Part shown: positions 18,008 to 26,473 of the stretch, in pieces
Layout of the letters: each line of letters begins with the position of its first letter
Position numbering within the stretch: the first letter of the stretch is position 1
From: Frankiales bacterium
Lineage (GTDB): Bacteria > Actinomycetota > Actinomycetes > Mycobacteriales > SCTD01
Assembly (NCBI GenBank): GCA_025464915.1
Contig: JAODNF010000311.1
Coordinates: 1 to 38,464, forward strand
DNA: 38,464 nucleotides
Direction: 5' to 3'
Notes under the pieces: generated by a model
Database searches by the model: none
What the model saw: the letters and a program-made list of their open reading frames with translations, nothing else
What the model was told of the DNA's origin: nothing
Translations under genes and position numbers: made by a program

Positions 18008-19262
18008 TGAAGCTCTCGGGGTCGTCGATCACCGACTGCGGGACCGGGTGCCGGTAGAGCTTCGCCGCGTTGCCGTAGGTGAGCTTGTCCTGCGTCACGC
18101 GGGGGAGGTCCTTCAGGCACGTCGACAGGACTGACTGCGTCTTCGGCCAGAGCGAGTCGCAGTGCGGGTAGTCCTCCTCCATGAGGACGTTGTCCTCACC
18201 GATCACGTCGAGCAGCCGGAACGCCGACGGGTCCTCGAGCGCGCAGTACCAGAAGTTGCGGCGCAGCACGTCGGCCGGCGAGACATCCTTGATATGGTCC
18301 CAGGTGCCGTACATCGACGAGTACGACGACATGTGGTCCAGCCGGTCCATCAGCGCGGGCACCCAGCCGATGCCGCCCTCGGACAGCGCGATCTTGATGT
18401 CCGGGAAGCGGACCGGGATGAGCGAGTAGAGCCAGTCGACCGCCGCGTACATCGCGTAGGCGAAGAACAGCACACCGACGACGTCCGGCGGCGCGTCGTC
18501 CGACGTGGACGGCGAGGAGCTCGAGGAGCCGATGTGAAGGTTGAGCACCGTCCCCGTCTCGGCGCAGGCGCGCATGATCGGGTCCCAGTGGCCGGTGTGG
18601 AGCGACGGCAGCCCGAGCTTGTGCGGCGCCTCCGTGAAGGTCATCGCCGAGAAGCCGCGCTCGGCGTTGCGGTAGACCTCCTGCGCCCCGATCTCCGGGT
18701 CGAGCATGTAGGGGATCTGGCACGGGATGATGCGGTCCGGGTAGGAGCCGTACCACTCCTCGAAGTGCCAGTCGTTCCAGGCCCGCACCGACGCGAGCGC
18801 GAGCTCGGGGTCCTTGGTCGAGAGCTGGAGCCGCTGACCGCCGAAGCCCGGCAGGAACGACGGGAACGACATCGAGGCGTAGACGCCCGACAGGTCCATG
18901 TCGCGGACGCGGTGGTGGATGTCCCACGACCCGCGACGCATGTCCTCGAAGCGGCTGGGGTCGAACCCCCACTCGTCGACCGGACGGCCGACGACGGCGT
19001 TGAAGCCGACGTTGGGGAAGACCTGCCCGTCGTACATCCAGACGTGCGCGCCGTCCTTCTCGATGACCCGGGGCTGCTGCTCGGCGAACTTCGCCGGCAT
19101 CCGCCCCTCGAAGGTGTGCGGCGGCTCGACGATGTGGTCGTCGACGCTGATGAACAGGTGGTCGCGCCTGGCCCGCGGCGGGTCGGGCAGCAGCGTGACC
19201 TTGCCCTTCACGGCCGTGGTGAAGCCGCTGCCGTTGTTGATGAGGTCGTCAAGGTCAGCCAT
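17988..19262 (-). CDS. Amidohydro_2-family (COG2159) metal-dependent hydrolase/decarboxylase
   Basis: This 424-residue TIM-barrel protein belongs to the Amidohydro_2 family, which includes hydrolases and nonoxidative decarboxylases of aromatic acids. Visible metal-site candidates are DDHIVEPP (residues 41-48), the histidine in VLNLHIGSS, ALSEGGIGWVPALMDRLD, and EEDYPHCDSLWP, equivalent to the usual SDxPH. The N-terminal motif is DxH-like but not a clean HxH. I chose ATG 19262, which overlaps the stop of the aldolase-like gene in TGATG; the longer frame upstream lies inside that gene. Its coupling to an acyl-CoA synthetase and an adducin-family enzyme suggests successive steps on one substrate. 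Confidence 0.88.
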   Translation of the reverse strand: MADLDDLINNGSGFTTAVKGKVTLLPDPPRARRDHLFISVDDHIVEPPHTFEGRMPAKFAEQQPRVIEKDGAHVWMYDGQVFPNVGFNAVVGRPVDEWGFDPSRFEDMRRGSWDIHHRVRDMDLSGVYASMSFPSFLPGFGGQRLQLSTKDPELALASVRAWNDWHFEEWYGSYPDRIIPCQIPYMLDPEIGAQEVYRNAERGFSAMTFTEAPHKLGLPSLHTGHWDPIMRACAETGTVLNLHIGSSSSSPSTSDDAPPDVVGVLFFAYAMYAAVDWLYSLIPVRFPDIKIALSEGGIGWVPALMDRLDHMSSYSSMYGTWDHIKDVSPADVLRRNFWYCALEDPSAFRLLDVIGEDNVLMEEDYPHCDSLWPKTQSVLSTCLKDLPRVTQDKLTYGNAAKLYRHPVPQSVIDDPESFSAGVAV

Positions 19263-20035
19263 CAGGAAAGGACCTCCGGGTCGTTGCGAAGCAGGGATCG
19301 CACGGCACCGTTCCAGTAGACCTCGGTACCGCGCTCGAGCAGGGACTTCTTCATGCCGACCTTGATCCCGCGCGTGATGGGCAGGGGCGAGCGGTCGATC
19401 GCGAGCAGGTCGTAGGCCAGCCGGCACACGCGGTCGATGGATGCGGCCTTGTAGGTCGCCTCCTCGATCGTCGGTGCCGTGACGATGACGCCGTGCGAGG
19501 CCAGGATCGTCGTGCTGTAGTCGCCGATCTGCTCCGCCAGCCGAACGGCCAGCTCGGCGGTGTCGACCTCGCCGGAGTACTCCTCGACGAGGTGCAGGTC
19601 GCCGTCGAACATCGACCCGGTCTGGTGCACCAGCTCGGGCAGGATGCCGGCGCCCGCGAGGACGCTCACGTGGTAGGGGTGGTTGTGCACGACGACCCGG
19701 GCGTCAGGGCGGCGGCGGTGCAGCTCGGTGTGGATGTGGATCGCGGGTGTGACGTCCCACTTGCCCTCCAGCACCTTGCCGTCGGCGTCGACGCGGCACA
19801 GGTCGGAGGCCTTCACCTCGTCCCACCACAGGCCCCAGGGGTTGACCCACATGCTCCCGGTGTCGGCGGCCACGGTGATGTGTCCGGCGATGTTCTCGCT
19901 GAACCCGCTGCGGGCCAGGATGCGGAACGAGCAGGCCAGCTGCTGCTGCATCGTCAGCTCGACGCCGATGCCCGGCGTGATCGACGGCGACCAGACCTCG
20001 CGGCCTCCGGCCCGGACCTCCTCGACGGCTGTCAT
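19262..20035 (-). CDS. Class II aldolase/adducin-family protein
   Basis: This 257-residue protein has the class II aldolase fold with its zinc site: VVVHNHPYHVS (H117, H119) and ILASHGVIV (H181), plus the phosphate-loop-like SENIAGHITVA near residue 46-55. Family members cleave phosphorylated sugars or decarboxylate aromatic acids such as 3,4-dihydroxyphthalate, so an aldolase reaction should not be assumed. Its start overlaps the end of the two-TM gene by 4 bases and its stop overlaps the amidohydrolase ATG, placing it firmly in the operon. Confidence 0.9.
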   Translation of the reverse strand: MTAVEEVRAGGREVWSPSITPGIGVELTMQQQLACSFRILARSGFSENIAGHITVAADTGSMWVNPWGLWWDEVKASDLCRVDADGKVLEGKWDVTPAIHIHTELHRRRPDARVVVHNHPYHVSVLAGAGILPELVHQTGSMFDGDLHLVEEYSGEVDTAELAVRLAEQIGDYSTTILASHGVIVTAPTIEEATYKAASIDRVCRLAYDLLAIDRSPLPITRGIKVGMKKSLLERGTEVYWNGAVRSLLRNDPEVLS

Positions 20036-20394
20036 GACCTCTCCACAAGCTGCTGGAGCAGGCCCTCGATGCGCTCGTTGGACGCACGCGTCTGGGACAT
20101 CTCGGCGTGCAGCCGGGTGAGCCAGAACGCGAAGTAGCTGAAGCCGCCGGCGATCACCAGGCAGCCGCCGAGGATGCCTCCGCTGATCAGGTAGGGGATC
20201 TGCTCGAAGACGTAGATCGTGTGCGAGGCGCCCATGTAGCCGAGGAACACCATGCAGAGCCCCAGCGAGATCGCTGCGCCTCCGAACACGAACAGCAGCT
20301 TCGACCGGTCCGTCGAGGTCTTGCCGCGCAGTCTGGTCGCGCGTTCCGACAGGTGCGCGTACCTGCCTGCCATCTCCGCTGAGAGCTCAGTCAT
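20032..20394 (-). CDS. Two-TM protein of unknown function in the importer operon
   Basis: A 120-residue protein has a charged N-terminus (1-32), two strong membrane segments (about 33-54 and 66-92), and a charged, coiled-coil-like C-terminal helix (93-118: heptad-like spacing through ASNERIEGLLQQLVERS). Both ends are predicted on the same side of the membrane, probably cytoplasmic. I do not recognise the family. It overlaps the aldolase-like gene by 4 bases and the upstream secreted-protein gene by 8, so it is translationally linked to the transporter genes. It could help assemble or regulate the permease, by position only. Confidence 0.82.
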   Translation of the reverse strand: MTELSAEMAGRYAHLSERATRLRGKTSTDRSKLLFVFGGAAISLGLCMVFLGYMGASHTIYVFEQIPYLISGGILGGCLVIAGGFSYFAFWLTRLHAEMSQTRASNERIEGLLQQLVERS

Positions 20395-21688
20395 CGAGGT
20401 CCTCCTCCAAGGGGCACCGGACAGGGCGTGGTTCGACGAGCAGCAGGCCGGGCACCTGCCAGAGCCCGGCCAGGCCGAGCAGCCCGCCGACGACGGCCAG
20501 CAGCACCGACCAGGTCGGAGCGGTGCTGCCGGACGCGACGGGCTCGAGGGCGACGGTGGTCCCGTCCCCCACGGGCGCGGTGGTCGGGCCGGGTACGACG
20601 GGGACGACGACCCCGCCCGCGGTGCCGCCGGGCTGCACCGGCGCCAGGACCCCCGGGCTCGCGGGCTGCGGCGCCGACGTCGGCACGGTCACCACCGGGG
20701 TGAGGCCCGGCGGCAGCGGCGGGAGCACCAGGGGCGACGAGGCGCTCGCGCCGGCGACGACGTGCGAGCCGCCGAAGCTCGCGGTGAGGGTGCTCGGATA
20801 GCCGGGTGTGCGCCAGAAGACGAGCAGCGAGCCCGCGTCGTAGGTGATCGTCCCGCCGCTCTTCTGCTGCGTCGCTGAGGAGAGCGTGATGGACATGCCG
20901 AGCGAGGCCAGCGCCGAGTTGACGGTGGCGACGGCCGTGGGCGGCACGGCCCCGTGCTGGGTGTCGACGGTGACGCCCTGGTCGTCGACCACGACCGGGA
21001 CGCCCGCGACTGTCAGCCCGGACACGGTGGTCTTGCCCTTGGCCGTCGCGTTGACGCCGTCGGTCGTGGCCTCCGCGTGCGACACGACCGAGCCGATCTT
21101 CACGATGCCCGCGACGCTGACGTCCCTGGCGGTGCTGTCGGCGGTGACCTTCGCGGTGCTGCTGCCGAGCTGCGCCACGCTGCCGCTCGAGGAGCTGCCG
21201 AAGCCGAGCGTCGAGCCCGCTGCGCCGCCGTCGACCTGGGCGTCCGCCGTGGTCCTCGCCAGGGTGGCGTCCGCGGCCATGTGCGATCCGGGGACGGAGT
21301 CGTTGGTGGCCGTGTGCGACGCGCTGCCGCTGCGGGCCTCGGCGCGCACGGGGTCGTTGAGCGCCGTCACCTGCGACGGTGCACCCGGCTGCACCAGCAG
21401 CACCAGCGACCCCGCGTTGCCCACGAGCGAGCCCGGCCAGGCGACCGAGGACAGCGCGTAGCCGACACCGCCCGCCAGCGAGACCTGGCTCTGCGGGACG
21501 TCGCCCTCGGCCTCGGGGTGGGAGTTGGCGCTGGGCTCGTCCTCGGTGAACCGGATCGCCGCCGACTGGGCCTGCAGGTCGTAACCGAAGAACCCGCTGC
21601 CGGGCGAGCCCGCGGCGTCGGCCGGGTAGAGGAAGACGGCCGTGACGAAGCACGCAACCGCCGGGACCAGCAGCAGGAGCCTTCTCAT
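20387..21688 (-). CDS. Secreted, membrane-anchored protein of unknown function
   Basis: This 433-residue protein has a signal peptide (MRRLLLLVPAVACFVTAVFL, cleavage probably after PADAAG), a Ser/Thr/Ala/Gly-rich exported domain of about 290 residues with many short alternating polar-nonpolar strands, a Pro/Val-rich linker (VLPPLPPGLTPVVTVPTSAP), one membrane segment near the C-terminus (WSVLLAVVGGLLGLAGLW) and a short acidic tail. The topology is type I: exported body, cytoplasmic tail. No catalytic motif is evident. The ATG 21688 overlaps the LivF-type gene by 4 bases. Position between transporter and enzyme genes suggests an envelope partner of the importer, such as a substrate presenter; this is inference. 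Confidence 0.82.
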   Translation of the reverse strand: MRRLLLLVPAVACFVTAVFLYPADAAGSPGSGFFGYDLQAQSAAIRFTEDEPSANSHPEAEGDVPQSQVSLAGGVGYALSSVAWPGSLVGNAGSLVLLVQPGAPSQVTALNDPVRAEARSGSASHTATNDSVPGSHMAADATLARTTADAQVDGGAAGSTLGFGSSSSGSVAQLGSSTAKVTADSTARDVSVAGIVKIGSVVSHAEATTDGVNATAKGKTTVSGLTVAGVPVVVDDQGVTVDTQHGAVPPTAVATVNSALASLGMSITLSSATQQKSGGTITYDAGSLLVFWRTPGYPSTLTASFGGSHVVAGASASSPLVLPPLPPGLTPVVTVPTSAPQPASPGVLAPVQPGGTAGGVVVPVVPGPTTAPVGDGTTVALEPVASGSTAPTWSVLLAVVGGLLGLAGLWQVPGLLLVEPRPVRCPLEEDLDD

Positions 21689-22398
21689 GCCGCGCCTCCC
21701 AGGTACGCCGCCGACAGGTGCTCCTCGACCTCGGCCGGAGTCCCGCGCCGGGTGACGCGGCCCTGGGCCAGGATGACGGCGTAGTCGGCCACGGCGAGCG
21801 CCGTCTGAGCGAACTGCTCGACGAGCAGGATGGCGATCCCCTCCTCGGCAAGGGTGCGGACCAGCTCGTACAGGTCCGCCACGATCAGCGGTGCGAGCCC
21901 CATCGAGATCTCGTCGAGCAGCAGCACAGCGGGGTCGACGAGCAGGGCCCGCGACATCGCGAGCATCTGCTGCTCGCCTCCTGACATCGTCCCGGCGAGC
22001 TGTCCCCGCCGCTCCCCCAGCCTCGGGAAGCGCGAGAAGGTGCGCTCCTCGACCTCGGGCAGTCGCAGGCCGCCGACCCCGGTCCACATCCGCAGGTTCT
22101 CCGCGACCGTCAGGTTCGGGAAGATGCCCCGCCCCTCAGGGATCCGGCACACGCCGGCCTGCGCGAGCGAGGCCGCATCGGCCCCGTTCACGTGAACGCC
22201 ACCGACGTGCAGGCAGCCGCCCATCGGCGTGAGGGTGCCGCTCGTCGTGCGCAGCAGGGTCGTCTTACCGGCGCCGTTGGGGCCGAGGAGCGCGACGACC
22301 GTCGCCGGCTCGACCGTGAGGCTGACGCCGTGCAGCACCTCGATCGAGCCGTAGCCCGCCCGCAGGTCGATGAGCTCGAGGGCAGCGTGGGCTGTCAT
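21685..22398 (-). CDS. LivF-type ABC importer ATPase
   Basis: This 237-residue ATPase has Walker A GPNGAGKTT near residue 39, a LivF-like Q-loop region with RIPEGRGIFPNLTVAENL, signature MSGGEQQMLAMSRAL, and Walker B LLLDEISMGLAP, the standard LivF series. It powers a branched-chain-amino-acid-type (HAAT) importer, a family that also carries amides, urea and aromatic or steroid acids. The ATG overlaps the LivG-type gene stop by 4 bases. The ABC genes are complete, with the binding protein and fused permease upstream. Confidence 0.94.
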   Translation of the reverse strand: MTAHAALELIDLRAGYGSIEVLHGVSLTVEPATVVALLGPNGAGKTTLLRTTSGTLTPMGGCLHVGGVHVNGADAASLAQAGVCRIPEGRGIFPNLTVAENLRMWTGVGGLRLPEVEERTFSRFPRLGERRGQLAGTMSGGEQQMLAMSRALLVDPAVLLLDEISMGLAPLIVADLYELVRTLAEEGIAILLVEQFAQTALAVADYAVILAQGRVTRRGTPAEVEEHLSAAYLGGAA

Positions 22399-23120
22399 GC
22401 GGCACTCGTCCCGAGGTAGGCGGCCTGGACGGCCGGGTCCTGCTGCACCTGCTCCGGCGCTCCGCTCGCGATGATCGCGCCGAAGTCGAGGACGTGCAGG
22501 TGGCTGCTGACGCGCATCACGAGCTCGACGTCGTGCTCGACGAGCAGGATCGACCGGCTGCCGTCCGCGACGAGCTCGACGAGCAGGTCCCCGAGGGCCT
22601 CCGACTCCGTCGTGTCGAGACCTGAGCCTGGCTCGTCGAGCAGCAGCAGCCGAGGCTGCGAGGCGAGGGCGCGAGCCACCTCGACGAGGCGCAGCAGGCC
22701 GGTCGGCAAGCGGTCGACCCGCTCGTGCTCGATCTCCAGGAGACCGACGCGCTCGAGGAGGTCGGAGGCGGTACGGCCAGGGTCGGCGTCGTCCCTGGAC
22801 CAGCTGCGCCGGGCCTCGGCCGCGGCGAGCACGTTCTCGTGGACGGTCAGCGAGGAGAACACCTCGATCCGCTGGAAGGTCCGGCCCAGGCCCTTGCGCG
22901 CCCGCAGGTGCGGCGCCAGGCCGGTGACGTCCTCGCCGGAGAGCAGCACCCGACCGGCACTCGGCCGCTCAAGGCCCGTGATGACGTTGAACAGCGTGGT
23001 CTTTCCGGCCCCGTTCGGGCCGATCAGCCCGACGACCGCACCCTCGGGCACGTCGAGGGTCACGCCCTTCAGGGCCTGCACCCCGCCGAAGCGGACCTCG
23101 ACCCTGTCAACCTGCAGCAC
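22395..23120 (-). CDS. LivG-type ABC importer ATPase with degenerate signature motif
   Basis: This 241-residue ATPase has Walker A GPNGAGKTT (34-42), the LivG-like GLGRTFQRIEVFSSLTVHEN Q-loop region, Walker B LLLLDEPGSGLD and H-loop LVEHDVELVM. The ABC signature reads LPTGLLRLVEVARAL where LivG usually has LSYGQQRRLEIARAL, so the serine and glutamine are replaced. I chose GTG 23120, which GGGAGG precedes by about 6 bases; it overlaps the permease gene by 14 bases. The longer open frame upstream is a shadow of the permease gene. It would form the heterodimeric motor with the LivF-type subunit. Confidence 0.92.
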   Translation of the reverse strand: MLQVDRVEVRFGGVQALKGVTLDVPEGAVVGLIGPNGAGKTTLFNVITGLERPSAGRVLLSGEDVTGLAPHLRARKGLGRTFQRIEVFSSLTVHENVLAAAEARRSWSRDDADPGRTASDLLERVGLLEIEHERVDRLPTGLLRLVEVARALASQPRLLLLDEPGSGLDTTESEALGDLLVELVADGSRSILLVEHDVELVMRVSSHLHVLDFGAIIASGAPEQVQQDPAVQAAYLGTSAA

Positions 23121-24975
23121 GGGCCACCTCCCGGACTCTCGATACCCGGAGCGCGCGCAGCTTCTCGCCCGCGTCAGCGAGCTGGCCGCCGATGCCGTAG
23201 CGGTTGCGGCCCAGCGCCAGGACGCCCAGTCCGGTGAACAGGAACTGGACCTGGCCGAGGTCGGGGAACAGCTCCTGGAACTTGGGGAACAGCGCGTACG
23301 ACATCGCAGCCAGGAACGCCCCGGTCGGTGAGAAGAGGCCACCGAGCGTCGCGAGCAGCAGGAGCACGCACGAGTTGAGCAGCAGGAAGTCGTTGTTGCT
23401 GATCGACCCGTGCAGCCCACCCAGCAGAGCTCCGCCCACCCCGGCGATCGCGGCCGACAGGGCCATGACGACCAGCCGGGTCGAGGTCGCGCTGACGCCC
23501 ATCGTGGCGCTGGCAGCCGGGCTGTCGTTGAGGGCGATGAGCCGGCGGCCGAAGGCGCGGCGTCGCAGCGCGAGCACGCCGACGGCGGCGAGCGCGAAGA
23601 CGGCGGCGAGGAAGGCGAAGAAGACCCTGTCGTCCTGGAGGTCGATGCCCGGCAGCGACGGGCGCGGGACCTCGAGGCTCGAGCCGGAGCCCAGGGCGTG
23701 CAGGAAGAAGATCTTGTCCATCGCCTGCGCGAAGGCCAGCGTCGCGAGGGCGAGGAACAGCCCACGCAGCCGGACGACGGTGACGGCGACGAGGGCACCT
23801 GCCGCCGCGGGGAGCAGCGCCGCCAGCGCGAGCCCGCCCAGTCCTCCACCGGCCTTGGCCATGGCGTAGGCCCCGAGGCCCGCGAAGGTGAGCTGGCAGA
23901 GCGACACCTGCCCGCCGTAGCCCGACAGCAGGACCAGGCTGAGCATGACGACGCCGAGCACCATGCCCTGGCCACCGATGGCGAGGTTCGCCGGGGACAG
24001 CTGGGAGCCGACGACTCCCGCGACCAGGACGAAGGCCGCGCCGGAGAGCAGGGAGCGCTGCAACGACGGCGGCCGGGGCATCCGGAGTCCCTGCAGGGAG
24101 CCGGCCCGGAGCCGCTCGCCCTTGATGAACAGGACAGCGAGGAACAGCAGGATCATGGGGATCGCGGGCGACACGTAGTCGTTGAACCACGGCGGCGCGT
24201 AGCCGACGGCCTGCTGGTTCAGGAAGCCGATCAGCAGGGCGCCGCCCACCGTCGCGGGCAGGTTGCGCAGCCGGCCGATCATGGCCGCGGCGTAGCCGTT
24301 GATGACGAGCAGCGTGAGGTCGGTGACGTTCAGCGTCACGAGCGGGGCCAGCAGGATCCCGGCGAGGGCTGCGAGCGACGAGCCCATCGCCCACGACAGC
24401 TGCGAGACCCGCTCGGGCTTGGTGCCTGCTAGGGCCGCGAGCTCCGGGTCGTCGACCACCGCGCGCATGGCGATGCCGAGCCGCGAGCGGCTGAAGAACA
24501 GCCGCAGCGACACCGCGACCGTCACGGCGGCGGCGATCACGAGGAGCTGGTTCCAGTCGATGACGAGGCTGAAGACCGTCACGGTGTGACCTGCGAAGAA
24601 CCGCGGCAGCACCCGCGTCGTGTCCGGCGGCCAGACCAGGAAGGCGAGGCCGAGCAGCGTGACGAGCAGGCCGAGGGTCGCGACGAGCGTGACGCCGATG
24701 GGCGCGCCGTACAGCGGTCTAACGAGGATCCGCTCCACCACGGCGCCGAGGAGCGGCGCCAGGACGAGCAGCACGACGAGGAACGCGACCGGCGCCGGCC
24801 AGCCCCAGGCGATGTGCAGCTGCCAGAAGGTGAAGGCAGCCACCATGCCGATCGCGCCGTGGGCGAAGTTGAAGATGCCCGAGGTGACGTAGGTGACGAC
24901 CAGCCCCGACGCCGTCAGGGCGTAGACGCACCCGAAGACGAGTCCGCTGATGGCCAGCGCCAGGAAGGTCGTCAT
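23107..24975 (-). CDS. Fused LivH-LivM permease of the importer
   Basis: This 622-residue membrane protein contains both HAAT permease subunits. The N-terminal half (about 1-290) is LivH-like: GLVFGCVYALTASGLVVTY, then GIFNFAHGAIGM, and the EAA-like GIAMRAVVDDPELAALAG. The C-terminal half (about 305-600) is LivM-like: LSGYGGQVSLCQLTFAGLGA, then RRLIALNDSPAASATMGVS, the second EAA-like loop. In E. coli these are separate LivH and LivM genes; fusions are common in actinobacteria. It starts 10 bases after the binding-protein stop. One polypeptide thus supplies the whole transmembrane channel. Confidence 0.94.
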   Translation of the reverse strand: MTTFLALAISGLVFGCVYALTASGLVVTYVTSGIFNFAHGAIGMVAAFTFWQLHIAWGWPAPVAFLVVLLVLAPLLGAVVERILVRPLYGAPIGVTLVATLGLLVTLLGLAFLVWPPDTTRVLPRFFAGHTVTVFSLVIDWNQLLVIAAAVTVAVSLRLFFSRSRLGIAMRAVVDDPELAALAGTKPERVSQLSWAMGSSLAALAGILLAPLVTLNVTDLTLLVINGYAAAMIGRLRNLPATVGGALLIGFLNQQAVGYAPPWFNDYVSPAIPMILLFLAVLFIKGERLRAGSLQGLRMPRPPSLQRSLLSGAAFVLVAGVVGSQLSPANLAIGGQGMVLGVVMLSLVLLSGYGGQVSLCQLTFAGLGAYAMAKAGGGLGGLALAALLPAAAGALVAVTVVRLRGLFLALATLAFAQAMDKIFFLHALGSGSSLEVPRPSLPGIDLQDDRVFFAFLAAVFALAAVGVLALRRRAFGRRLIALNDSPAASATMGVSATSTRLVVMALSAAIAGVGGALLGGLHGSISNNDFLLLNSCVLLLLATLGGLFSPTGAFLAAMSYALFPKFQELFPDLGQVQFLFTGLGVLALGRNRYGIGGQLADAGEKLRALRVSRVREVARAAG

Positions 24976-24985
24976 CGCCGGGCCG

Positions 24986-26467
24986 TCAGCCCTTGTAGTG
25001 GTAGAAGGCGCCGCAGCGGAAGCCCGTCGCCGGCGTGTCCTTGCGCTGCCACACGCCGTTCACGATCGTGAGCACGACGTAGCAGCTGTTGGGACCCTTC
25101 CCCGCAGGGTCCGCCTTGGCGAACATGCCCATGCCGTCGTAGGTGTGGATCGTCGTGAGCGCGTCGAGGAACGCCTTGCGGGTCAGGTGCGGCCCGGCCT
25201 TCTGCAGGGCCTGGACGGCGAGCTGCGCCGAGCCCCAGCCCCACGCGGAGTAGAGGTCCTCGTGCGCCTGCTGGCCGGTCTGCTTCATCCACTTCTGGTA
25301 GAGCGCGACACCCGGGATCGCGGCATCGGCCGGGTTGAAGAACGCGGCGTGCGGCTGGTCGGCGAACATGCCGTTCGCGGCCGCACCGGCCTCCGGGATG
25401 AAGCTCGGGTCGTAGGCCGCGTCACCGGCGCCGACCGCGATCATGGTGGGGTGCCACTGCTGCTGCTGGGCGGCGTTCAGCACCTTGGCGATGGTGTGCG
25501 AGTCGGCGCTGACGAAGTAGAGGAACTGCACGCCAGCGTTGCGCATCCGGATGATGTCGGCGGTGAAGTCGGTCTCGCCCGGCGAGTAGTTGCGGGTGTA
25601 GACGAACTTGTAGCCCACCGAGCCCGCCGCGGCCTCGATGCCCTTGAAGATCTCGACGGCCGAGCCGATGTTGCCGACCAGGGACGCGGAGTGCGTGATC
25701 ATGTCTGGGTGCAGGCTCTTGTAGTACTGGAAGGAGCCGAGGCGGTAGCCGGGTGACAGCGGGTTGATGCTGAAGGCGTTCGGCAGTCCGCCCAGTGCCG
25801 TCGTGAAGGAGACCGAGACCTCCGACATCGTGGGGTTGCTCTTCAGCACCGGGGCACCGCAGTTGTCGTAGAGCGACAGCGAGCTGACCCAGCCGAAGAC
25901 GTGACCGGCCTGAGCGAGGTGCTGCGTGCGGTTCTGACCGCAGTCGAGCTGGTCGTCGGCGACCTCGAGCTTGAGCTGCCGGCCGAAGACGCCGCCCTGG
26001 CTGTTGATGTAGGCCAGGTAGGCCTGGGCGCCGTAGACGTCACCGGAGAACAGCCCGGGAACGGGGCCCGACAGCGTCGTCACGGCTCCGAGCGAGATGG
26101 ACGTCGCCGTGACGCCCCTGTCGGTCGCACCACCGTTGCCGCCGGGCGGTGCGGGCGCGATGCCGGTCGAGCCGCTCCCGGCGCCGGTCGTCGAACTCGT
26201 CCCCGTGGTGCTGCCCGTCGTGCCCCCCGTCAGTGGGGTGGACCCGGTGGTCGTACCCGAGCCGACCGCCACGCCCGTCGTGCTGCCGCCCGGGGACGCA
26301 CCACCGGTGGCCCCGCCCTGCACGACGCTCGCGGCGCCCTGGCCGGTGGCGCCACGGATGCCCTTCTCGCGCAGGGAGGAGTCGACGCGCAGGCCGCACG
26401 AGCTCACCGCGAGCACCGCGGTGGCCAGGGCAGCGGTCCGGATCAGGGCGGATCGCATGGGTAACAC
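24986..26467 (-). CDS. HAAT-type lipoprotein substrate-binding protein
   Basis: This 493-residue extracellular solute-binding protein has a lipoprotein signal with lipobox around AVSSC (C24), a low-complexity Gly/Thr/Ser-rich tether (about residues 40-115), and a Peripla_BP_6-type ligand domain starting near GVTATSISLGAVTTLSG. Two cysteine pairs stand out: C176/C203 and C462/C485, likely disulfides. GTG 26467 is favoured because TACGTT ends 6 bases upstream; ATG 26458 is the alternative. It leads the importer operon and is paralogous to the truncated protein at 37137-38464. The ligand is unknown. Confidence 0.93.
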   Translation of the reverse strand: MLPMRSALIRTAALATAVLAVSSCGLRVDSSLREKGIRGATGQGAASVVQGGATGGASPGGSTTGVAVGSGTTTGSTPLTGGTTGSTTGTSSTTGAGSGSTGIAPAPPGGNGGATDRGVTATSISLGAVTTLSGPVPGLFSGDVYGAQAYLAYINSQGGVFGRQLKLEVADDQLDCGQNRTQHLAQAGHVFGWVSSLSLYDNCGAPVLKSNPTMSEVSVSFTTALGGLPNAFSINPLSPGYRLGSFQYYKSLHPDMITHSASLVGNIGSAVEIFKGIEAAAGSVGYKFVYTRNYSPGETDFTADIIRMRNAGVQFLYFVSADSHTIAKVLNAAQQQQWHPTMIAVGAGDAAYDPSFIPEAGAAANGMFADQPHAAFFNPADAAIPGVALYQKWMKQTGQQAHEDLYSAWGWGSAQLAVQALQKAGPHLTRKAFLDALTTIHTYDGMGMFAKADPAGKGPNSCYVVLTIVNGVWQRKDTPATGFRCGAFYHYKG

Positions 26468-26473
26468 GTGCGG

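Noticed and set aside
16601-18010. Long plus-strand frame opposite the acyl-CoA synthetase gene (469 residues)
   Set aside because: Composition is typical of antisense translation in GC-rich DNA, with no motif; it mirrors the real gene.
18162-19319. Plus-strand frame opposite the amidohydrolase gene (385 residues)
   Set aside because: Arg/Val/Asp-rich shadow without recognisable domains or a start signal.
23107-24975. Fused LivH-LivM as a frame error joining two genes
   Set aside because: The linker reads smoothly with no stop, and such fusions are known in actinobacterial HAAT systems.
26123-26350. Tandem repeat array or mobile element in the Gly/Thr/Ser-rich segment
   Set aside because: It is irregular low-complexity coding sequence for a protein tether, with no fixed repeat unit.
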